This document shows positions 55,791-64,000 of a stretch of 64,000 bases of DNA, one piece after another. Under the pieces are notes generated by a model. The model did no database searches, was not told where the DNA came from, and saw only the letters and a program-made list of their open reading frames with translations. The position numbers and the translations under genes were made by a program. This stretch comes from Xenopus tropicalis (lineage: Eukaryota > Chordata > Amphibia > Anura > Pipidae): contig NC_030683.2 in the NCBI RefSeq assembly GCF_000004195.4, forward strand, positions 68,729,764-68,793,763, read 5' to 3'. Positions within the stretch are counted from its first letter, which is position 1. Each line of letters opens with the position of its first letter.

Positions 55791-56682
55791 ATACAGTTCC
55801 ACTGTCACATTCATTTACTCATCATTAAAAAACAAGAAGCATCCCAGTTGCATATTAAGAGTGCATCCCCTTTTTTAAATTTCAGATCCTTGGGTCTCAG
55901 TAAGTAAACTTGTTTTCCATCTCTATAATATACAAAAGCTGGACTATCGATTCATGTCAAGCAAGATCTTAGAGAGAGAATAAGAACTGAAGCTAATATT
56001 TGAAATGAACACTGACACTCACAGTTGCTTTAAATTTCTTCTTGTCTATAATAATTTTTAGGTGAAAGTCCCCTTTAAATATAAGGATTTTTATTTCCCA
56101 CATTCATTCATTATACTTCTGAAACAAGAACAACATACAGTATAAAAGCAAAGATGAAAAAGTAATTCAAATTACCAAGTCTAAATTGCATCAAAACCTT
56201 TTCCATCTCATGTGCATCTAGAGGAACATTCCGACACTACCTCCAGGAAGAGATAACAGTGCCATAGCTCCGACTGTGCTCTCTCAAAAGCCAGATTTCT
56301 ATCTCTCAATGGTATTTTACAGCGTACAGTGGAGGAATTAAACACATTTGTGTCAATACGCTGCCTTTTTAATTTAAAACAATGTACAATGAATATGTTA
56401 TAAACATATTTGTTTTGTTCTATTAGTCAGAGGGTATCATTTTATGAGCAGCCAAGTTAAATGATGGATATTCAATCTTGGCTTATTGTACAGGGTGTAC
56501 AGAGCCTATTGTACACAGAGCAATATAGGTGAAAAGATCCTTTTGTAATATTTGACTGTCTGTTACAGTCTGAAAATTGTATAAATGAAAAGGACAAATG
56601 AAAAGATAAATCAGACAGTAGGTGTCTTGTAGACTGCATAAGACTGTTTAACAAAGAAATAAAGAAACAAACCTACAGCTAC
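55791..56682. other. AT-rich DNA with a possible T2 right end
   Basis: GGTGAAAGTCCCCTTTAA ends at 56078 like a T2 right terminus, but no left partner was found. No gene was seen. Confidence 0.4.
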
Positions 56683-57006
56683 TAGTGTAATGTTTCGCTT
56701 CACTGTAAAATTTGCAAAAAAGATTCACGAAATGCGAAAAATGTTTCACGTCAAAAAACAATTGTTGCTTACGTCCAAAAAATTGTTGCTAGTGTAAAAA
56801 AAATGAAGTTTGCATAAAAAAATTATGACGCGCTCATCAAAAAAATGACGCGCACAACAAACTTTCTGATGCAGCTAATCATTTTTGATACTCAGCAAAT
56901 TTTTCGGCGCCAATTTTTTGTGTCTGTTTCGCAGAAAAATCCGCCAATGTCAAAACGCAGAAATCTGCTGCAATTCCATGCCTGGCGAAAAATTTCACTC
57001 ATCACA
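56683..57006 (+). mobile_element. hAT-type MITE, decayed
   Basis: The right end AAATTTCACTCATCACA and the internal TTCCATGCCTGGCGAAAAATT match the families at 26846 and 51371. The left end TAGTGTAATGTTTCGCTTC is altered. Repeated short units such as AAAAATGACGCGC lie in the middle. No target duplication is visible. Confidence 0.7.
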
Positions 57007-57123
57007 ATTTAAACTATTACTCTTACAACAGATACAAATAGTTTATCTCCGTGTGTGAGGTTATTATCTGGTATTTCAAATGTGACTAATCTAATCTGTA
57101 ATCTGAACAGAATTCTACTATTA

Positions 57124-57290
57124 CAAGTATGGGATCCAGAACTGGGTCAAGGTTTTTCAGTCAATTTGACCACTACGCATGTTACAAAAAAATGAATAAT
57201 TGCTTGTACAAATGGGACACAATAGGGACTGGCAATGCCATATTTCAGACTTTCTGGATTACAGGTTTATGGATTATAGATCCCAAACCT
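57124..57290. mobile_element. TA-flanked MITE, short internal-deletion copy
   Basis: It starts CAAGTATGGGATCC after TA and ends ATTATAGATCCCAAACC before TTA, with CTTTCTGGATTACAGG near the right end. About half the usual length is missing from the middle. Confidence 0.6.
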
Positions 57291-59792
57291 TAAGTCTTAC
57301 ATTAGAAACACTTTATTTAAAAAAAAAAAAAAAACATATCCCAACACTGCTTTCATCTGTCTCTGTATGTTTAATCTCCTTGCACACTTCTTCATCTGCC
57401 TTTCTGTAATTATATCTTTACCTATCCTCCACTATCCTGTCTCCCCTGCATGATGTACAATCAATCTCTTGTTGGAAAATGACTGTGCAGTGAAGAACAG
57501 CCGCAGCACGCTCAGATCTCACATACACTTAATACAGATCATTGGTTATTGCAGGCAAAAGCTGATTTCCCCAAACTATATTTGTCTTATTCCATCTGTT
57601 CCACACTAAGCACTTACAGGTTATCCCCGAAGGAAGAGGCAGCAGAGATACGGAAAACAAAGAGGTTCACAAATGAACATCCAAAACAATGGTGTTTATG
57701 AAGTTAGTATCTTGGAACATCAGGCATTAAAGGATTTGGTCAATTTTGCTTTGACATTGTAAATTAAATTTCACCAAGGTCAACAAGGACAGAAAAGCCC
57801 CTTATTAATAACTAATACAATCCAAGAAGTAACCACCATTACAGTAGTAAATACATTACCACTAGTTACAGACTACAGGTGAATGCCCTGCCCATATACT
57901 GCAGCATTAATTTAGACCAGCTATAACTAAATGACTTCATATCAAGAACATTTGTTTCAGGCTGCTAATAGACAGTGCGGGAGGGTATGTGTAGCAGACA
58001 TCTTGCTGTGATTTTGTCTGAAATGTTGCAGTTTCTATGTCTTTACAATGGTGAGGTTTATAGGCTTTATAAAACCTACTGCATTAACCAGCATGTACGG
58101 GCTAGAACCTGACGAGTGTTAGCTCTGGAGCCAAATCTTTGGTCAGACAGGACAGTAACAGTCCAAAACCCAACAACAAACTGACATCTGAAATGGGAAA
58201 ACCAACCAACAGACCCATGATTTGCTACTTGCTGTGCAGTACACCTAATGTCTCTTTCTCCCCTCCCTGTCATTTAAACGTGTTACACCCGAGTCCTTGT
58301 TATATGGTCTTCTGCGTCACTGTTGCTTCCCATATATGATCTGAACCTCAGTAACCCAGTTATCCTAATCACTGTAACATACTTATGCCATCTTCTCAAA
58401 CTAAAATCATTGCTTTCTGCAGAAATATTTTTACTTACAGTAACTAAACATATTTTAAATGATATAGAGTATGCAGCATCCATATCCTCATTGTGCTTCT
58501 TTGGCAGATAATTATATTTTTTTAGGAACAATTTACGCATTATCAGTTCAGGCTGTGGAAAGGGACATATTGCAGACTAAGAAACCAAAAGCTGCAAGTA
58601 AACTGAATTTACTTTGACCCTATTCTGAACAAAAATCTATATACCATATGGGAAAAGACACAAGAAATGTCTTTCTCCATTTCCAATAGATCTAGCATAT
58701 TGGTGCCACTGAAGCACTAAAGCACTGCTCCTGATGCACTTGTCTCCTCTGACCTTTCTATAGCTTATACTCCATACCTTAGACTTAGAGGAAAGGTATA
58801 CCTATTTTTTTAAGCAGCTTCAGTTTCAGAAACTGCACTCCTAGATGTAATTAGTGTGAAGCCTCATGTAACCTGAAATCTTTTTTGATTGTAATTGTAT
58901 CTTTTTTGCTGATCATGTGTCCTTTTGGTCGGCTTGTTTGTTTAATCCTCAGCCAACCTCTGGAGTTCTTTAGCAAGATATGTTTAAAAAAAAAAAAAAG
59001 GATTTATTTCAATTGTTGCTGTCCTGCTACATGAATCGAAGTGAAAAGGAACAAGGCTAACAATAAAGATGAGTATGGATTTGGTCTTATAAAAAGATGG
59101 TCTGTAAAGTCCCTTTTATTTGTTACTTTGCAAATTTCCTCTCATGTTTGACATTCATCTTGAACACGTACAGACAGGCAAACTGGAGTAACCATTACAC
59201 TGGCAGCTGCACTATCAGGAAACCATTCCTAAAATCTAAACAACAAAAATACCTTGTCCTATGCGCCTATTCAATTTACCTAGCTTTTCAGAGCCTGAAA
59301 AAATATAGAGGGACCCACTTTAAAATGTGGCAATTATAGTTTGCTACAGTACACAAGGCAAATAATACAAATTTCTATTGAAAAAGTAGTTATTCTATTA
59401 TATAGTTATAAAAGTAGTATGAAAAAAAAAATCACCACTTTCAAGCATGTCTTTTTAAAAAAAAAAAATGCCATGTGTAATTAAACATTATCATATAATA
59501 AATGTCCAATAAAGAATATTACATTGCAAAATGTGAGTTTTTGTTCTCATTTATGCTAATTTTTTTCCGTTTACGACTTTTATTACATTTCCCTGATGGT
59601 GCTCTAATTTATTCAAGAGCATTTGACATTCCTAATGGGAAGTCAAACTGCTTGTTAGAAGAAATTGGTCTGTACACAGAGATGCAGCTTCATAGAACAC
59701 CCACTGCTGTAAAATAATATTCACTACTGTACAGGTTTTTTTTTTTGTTTGTTTTTTAAATTATACCATGCATTCTTACACAGTTTATAAAA
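57291..59792. other. AT-rich DNA without a recognised gene
   Basis: A poly-A run (57317-57334) and several short frames without motifs. No repeat ends were identified. Confidence 0.45.
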
Positions 59793-60070
59793 CAGGTATA
59801 GGATCTCATATTTGGAATTATTGGGACCTGAAGTTTTCTGGATTACAGGGGTTTTCCTGTAATTTGAATATTTATACCTTAAGTCTGCTTTAAATAATTT
59901 AAACATTAATTAAACCCAATAGGACTGTTTTGCCTTCAAAAAGGATTAATTATATATTAGTTAGGATCAAATACAAGGTACTGTTTCATTATTACAGGGA
60001 AAAAGTAAAATGGACTCTATGGAATATGGCCTCCCCGTAATTTATAGCTTTCGGGATGACAGGTTTTTGG
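59793..60070 (+). mobile_element. TA-flanked MITE, right end lost
   Basis: It starts CAGGTATAGGATCTCATATT and follows the consensus (CCTTAAGTCTGCTTT, AACCCAATAGGACTG, ATCAAATACAAGGTACTG, GGCCTCCCCGTAATTT). It ends in a TATATATATATATTATATATT tract where GATCCCATACCTG is expected. Confidence 0.8.
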
Positions 60071-61263
60071 TTATATATATATATTATATATTAACACAGA
60101 ATGGAAACCCCATCATCCAGAAAGGTATGAATTACAGATGTTATATACTTAGTAACCTTCACACAGGGTTCGTTTGGACTTTACGCTCAAATTCAGACAA
60201 GTGACAAGTTCCATATCACAGTTTGTATAGCAATTGTTTCATTGTGCAGCAGTAGATTTCAGCAGCCTCAGATAACTTCTATTTTTGTATTTCTGTGACA
60301 ATGTGTGATTGAGCTGATAAATTTGATGGCCCATAGGTCCGTTCAGTTGGTATTGCAATGTCACTTCATGCAAAGACATTTTGACATATTGCTGTGTGGC
60401 GGTTTATAATTAAATCGCAAAGCATCATATTATTTATTACAACATTATGGAAAGTTTTTGCTAGTCAAAATCATCCATAACATACAGTCACACATAAGCG
60501 TTGCGAAAAAAAAACAACTAATAAAATTGTGGTAGATGAGGTCTGAGTATTGATCTTGGATTATTAATATCCTGTTGCTGTTTTTCTGTGTCTATTAGAA
60601 AACTCCCACTTTATTTACATGGTTATTAGAAAAGCTGCAAAGTATACACTGAGAATAAATGTCATTAGAAGGGAAAGTTACAAGAAAAGTTATAAAATAC
60701 ATTTTTCGCCATTAGCAGTGATTTTGCACATTTTGTGCGTGACGTCACTTCTGAGAAAAAAATTCAGATTACACCCGGCACTTGAGCCGTCAAGGTTGAC
60801 AGCTCTACAGATCATCTTGTGTACATATCTAGGATGTACTTATGTACATGGATTTTTCTTTACCTAAAGGAAAGATAAAACAGTTACATAAATTTTGTAA
60901 ATCATAATTTGCAAGCCCCATGAATCCCTCGCCTCAGCAAAATTCATATCTGCATCAGGAGAGTTTTTTCCCACGTGGTAAAATCTCTTACAAAAACAGT
61001 GTTTTTCTTTTTATATCATGCTTATAAGAGGTAAATTACAGGTGTTTCAACAAATGAGTAGTGAAGGGATTAAATGCGATTCAATCACTTCTAGTATTTA
61101 GTAAAAATCGTACTAGTTTTTTTGGGAGTTGTCGCTCAGCATTTAAATTGCTTTACCCTTATAGCTGGATTTGTTTCAAAATATTTTTAGTGGGCACTGC
61201 TTAGTGCTTAGTGCACATGTAAAGCAAAACTATACACAAAATATCAAGTGGTACAAGATTATC
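60071..61263. other. AT-rich DNA without a recognised feature
   Basis: One CRE-like GTGACGTCAC occurs at about 60740. No gene or repeat boundary was seen. Confidence 0.4.
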
Positions 61264-61430
61264 TAATATACAGCACCTTTCATTTATATAGTGCCAGCAA
61301 ACTATGCAGCACTTTACTGTAATAATGTAACAAATGAGGGTTACTGAATAAAAATTGCATCAAAGGGCCCTGCTCACAAGAGCTGACAAATAATTCTTGT
61401 ATACAATTTAAAACCTAATATTCAGTCAAG
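61264..61430 (-). repeat. L2/CR1-type 3' tail
   Basis: TTTATATAGTGCCAGCAAAC, GCAGCACTTTACTG and GGGCCCTGCTCACAAGAGC are the reversed form of the tail that usually reads GCTCTTGTGAGCAGGGCCC. No coding part remains. Confidence 0.65.
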
Positions 61431-61581
61431 CCATATCAAAAAAAATGCATGAAAAATCATGAACCTGCTATAGTATATATAAATAAATACCTCCTGTAGT
61501 ACAGGTTTAAAGGAGAAGGAAAGGCTAGTAAAGAGTTAATCTCAAAATGCAGGCATACCTTCAGTTGTCTCAATAGTGCCC

Positions 61582-62003
61582 TTAAAGGAGAAGGAAAGGC
61601 TAAGTCACTTGGGGGTGCCAAAATGTTAGGCACCCCCAAGTGACTTAGATCGCTCACCTTGTACCCCGGGCTGGTGCCCCTGTTAGGAGAGAACAGCACC
61701 TGCCCGGGGTAGCAGCGATCGCTTCCTCCTTCCTCTCTCTTCTCCGGGCGAGATCCGTCGGCCGGCGCATGCGCAGTAGAGTAAAAAGCCGACTTTGTTT
61801 TTTAAGTTCGGCTTTTCACTCTACTGCGCATGCGCGCGCGGCGCTCCAGGAAGGAGGAAGCGCTCGCTACAGGTACCCCGGGCTGGTGCTGTTTTCTCCG
61901 TACAGGGGCACCAGCCCGGGGTACAAGGTAAGCGATCTAAGTCACTTGGGGGTGCCTAACATTTTGGCACCCCCAAGTGACTTAGCCTTTCCTTCTTCTT
62001 TAA
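61582..62003. mobile_element. T2-family MITE, nested, young-looking
   Basis: A 422-bp element between TTAA 61582-61585 and TTAA 62000-62003. The ends are AAAGGAGAAGGAAAGGCTAA and TAGCCTTTCCTTCTTCTTTAA. Each end carries the self-complementary GGGGGTGCCAAAATGTTAGGCACCCCC. Extended inverted arms include GTACCCCGGGCTGGTGC and a GCGCATGCGCAGTAGAGT pair around the centre (61770-61835). The arms are almost identical to each other. Confidence 0.88.
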
Positions 62004-62421
62004 AGGGCATGTCAACCCCAAAAATAATGTTTTGCATAATGAAAAACATAATTCTAAGCAACTTTCCAATATGAAGTAATTAAAACTTTGTAGCGCTTTA
62101 AACGTTATTTGTAAATGTAATTGCTATTGAAAGCAGCATTTGCTGAATTCCTGGTTGTTACATTTTAAACAATGTTGCAAAGGTCTTGCTTCAAGGTAGG
62201 TCTGTCAGTCTGCTGCCTTGTGTTACAATGTTTCAACAGTCTGAGCCACCAGGGCAGTGAATAGAAAAGGACAGGCAGACACTGCTTCTAATAGCAATTA
62301 TAAATACAAATAACTCAAAAACCATTACAAACTTGTAATAAATGTACATTGCAAAGCTGCTTAGAATTTTGGTTTCTTTTATTAGGCAAAAAATTATATT
62401 TGGAGTTGCTTTGTCCTTTAA
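62000..62421. mobile_element. T2-family MITE, nested and sharing a TTAA with its neighbour
   Basis: It starts TTAAAGGGCATGTCAACCCC at the same TTAA that ends the previous element. It ends GGAGTTGCTTTGTCCTTTAA at 62418-62421. Subterminal text AATGTTTTGCATAATG and AGCAACTTTCCAATATG is mirrored by TACATTGCAAAGCTGCTTAG. Confidence 0.8.
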
Positions 62422-62906
62422 GTCTCCCCATATTTCACCTGTTCAGAAGATCTGAAGCCAAACAGGCAGAAAAAACGCTGAGCTGGGCAAAGAGGATTCC
62501 CATAATGCATTGCTCCTGCATTGACTCTGTGACCGGGAGATTGTAGGCGGCGCATGCGCTGTTGTGCTCATTTTCATAGAAGCAGGCGCACTCCCCTTCA
62601 CTGAGACACAGGAACAGGTGGAGGACACAGAAGGAATAGGCGAGCGCTGCGGGTAGCAGCGGCGGCCGCAGGGGGGGGGGGGTGGTGGTGCAAGCACAGT
62701 TGTGTGGCGACCTGGGGGGGGTGCGAGCACAGGTGTTTGAAAATCCAAGATGGCGGCTGTGATATACTACACATACTCTGGAGTTAAAAGGAAAATTTGG
62801 GGAGAGGTCAGTATTGTTTTAAAAAATAAAGTTGCCGATTTGCTACAGGAAAGGGGGCTCTACAACATATTAGGTAGAATAGTAGAAGCCTTTCCTTGCT
62901 CTTTAA

Positions 62907-64000
62907 TCCTGCAAGCACAGTTTAACTTTAAAGGGGGTATAATAGTAGATAACAAAAAAGCAAGATAAATGCAAAAGTCTCATTTGTTTCAGCCAAGTGA
63001 ATTGTGCAATGAACAAAACAAAGTCAAATGTGCTTCATAGTAGAGGCAGACAGCACAAGTGCTTACTACAGTGAACGCTAAATGAGTGAACAAAAAGATC
63101 CACAGGGGAACACAGGGCCAGAGAGACAAAACCAAAGGACAAAGATTTTAGAGACACACAAAGCCAGAAAGAAAAAAACACAGCAGAGGAGAAAGGGTTT
63201 AGAGGTACAGAGAGAAGGCATGGGGACAGAGCTTTTGAAATCACAAAGAAAAAAAAAGAACGGCAAAAAATGCAGAGAGAAAAGAGATAACAACACGGCA
63301 TAGATGGACTGGCAGATGGAACAAGGGCAGGCGGATAGGAAACGCACAATACCCAGATGAAGTCCAAAGGGAGAAAGGAGCAATCATATTACAAAGGTAC
63401 TGTGTATAAACAGACAGGTGCACAGAAGCACAGGAGAATGGACTCAATACATGAGCTGCAATAGCCGCGACTGCTGAGAACAGGACAAAATGCAGAGAAA
63501 AAGGAAAATCAACTGTTAATAGTCACAACATCACATCTTAAGGACTCTATTTAATGAGCTACAAAATGAGGTTACAGTCCTGTGAGTACATTTTTCTTAA
63601 AAGAAAAACATAAACTAAATTCTAAATATGGAGGGCCACAAGAATTGACGCCTGCACTTGTCATGAATGGTGTTTGTCATAAATTTACATTTATGTCCTA
63701 AAATTCTTGAAGATATTCCTGGCTCAGCTTACAGTTAAAGATTTGCTTTAGCAGCTTCTGTTTCAATGGCAAAATCCTTTTCTGCTTTGCTTTAAATCCC
63801 ATTACAAGATGCCAGAAGGGATGTGACTTGGCAGGCCAGGGGGTATATTATGAAACCTCTAGGGATGGAGCCAGTCACAGACTAAACTAAAGTAGTACTC
63901 GTCTAAATAGGGAAACTCCCTTGGTTTTCTCATAGGATATAGAATATAAATATATAGGTTTTCCACTGTAGCAAGTTTAATTTTGCATAAAAATGAAAGG
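62907..64000. other. Unique-looking DNA without a recognised gene
   Basis: A purine-rich stretch (63080-63300) gives open frames on both strands, but they are low-complexity and lack motifs. No repeat ends were seen. Confidence 0.45.

Larger units (their letters stand above)
61507..62906. mobile_element. Outer T2-family element containing two further T2 copies
   Basis: The left end TTAAAGGAGAAGGAAAGGC (TTAA 61507-61510) is mirrored by GCCTTTCCTTGCTCTTTAA (TTAA 62903-62906). The left arm runs only to TTAA at 61582. After two nested elements the text resumes at 62418 with TTAAGTCTCCCC. Removing the nested copies leaves about 560 bp. The right arm contains a CpG-rich segment (62540-62745) and an AAGATGGCGGC motif. 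Confidence 0.75.

Noticed and set aside
62750..62968. 72-codon frame starting MAAV in a good start context, after a CpG-rich segment
   Set aside because: It lies inside the outer T2 element bounded by matching TTAA ends, has no known domain, and after residue 20 reads like translated AT-rich DNA. It is kept as a finding about a transposon-borne promoter.
63035..63383. Two overlapping minus-strand frames rich in Phe, Leu and Ser that look like membrane proteins
   Set aside because: They are the complement of a purine-rich tract; hydrophobic composition follows directly from the polypyrimidine strand.

Overview
The window reads as non-coding nuclear DNA of a clawed frog (Xenopus, probably X. 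tropicalis). The main reason is its repeat content. It carries many copies of families I recognise from Xenopus: T2 elements (TTAA target site, ends beginning TTAAAGGRR), a TA-flanked miniature element whose ends read CAGGTATGGGA, hAT-type miniature elements with 8-bp target duplications, and L2, Rex1-like, Tx1/L1-like and Penelope-like retroelements. The DNA is AT-rich and has no operons, ribosome binding sites, tRNAs, rRNAs or long host reading frames. I found no host gene exon I can defend, so the window is intergenic or lies in a large intron.

Layout: 1-11 kb holds AT-rich unique DNA, a complete T2 element (1791-2342), two foldback repeats (2.83-3.33 and 8.35-8.68 kb) and a long (TA)n tract. 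From 11.06 to 13.08 kb a TA-flanked MITE is split by a 5'-truncated Rex1-like LINE. From 22.25 to 24.79 kb a T2 element is split by a 2-kb L2. From 26.73 to 27.66 kb a T2 element is split by a hAT MITE with a perfect 8-bp duplication. From 30.15 to 32.78 kb a TA-flanked MITE is split by a degenerate Penelope-like element with inverted terminal repeats. From 35.5 to 38.0 kb an old L2 is split by later repeats, including an inverted minisatellite. From 38.20 to 38.94 kb lies a TA-flanked transposon carrying a GC-rich 12-bp minisatellite. From 40.3 to 44.4 kb a dense cluster holds a MITE in an L2 tail, a Tx1/L1-like zinc-knuckle fragment, a 152-bp near-perfect palindrome and a tandem array of about 350-bp units. 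From 50.9 to 52.5 kb a composite repeat has two insertions. From 61.5 to 62.9 kb two T2 elements sit end to end inside a third.

The protein-coding relics are reverse transcriptases of dead retroelements, all broken by frameshifts or truncation. The most informative content is the nesting, which gives relative ages of the families, target-site rules and one natural empty-site comparison (37.9 against 40.3 kb). A CpG-rich stretch near 62.6-62.8 kb looks like a promoter plus first coding exon, but it lies between matching T2 ends and is better explained as part of a transposon. Two AT/homeobox-motif-rich unique stretches (25.9-26.3 and 28.7-29.0 kb) are weak candidates for conserved regulatory elements. 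I did not find a convincing undescribed biological system. Family names come from recognition without a database search.
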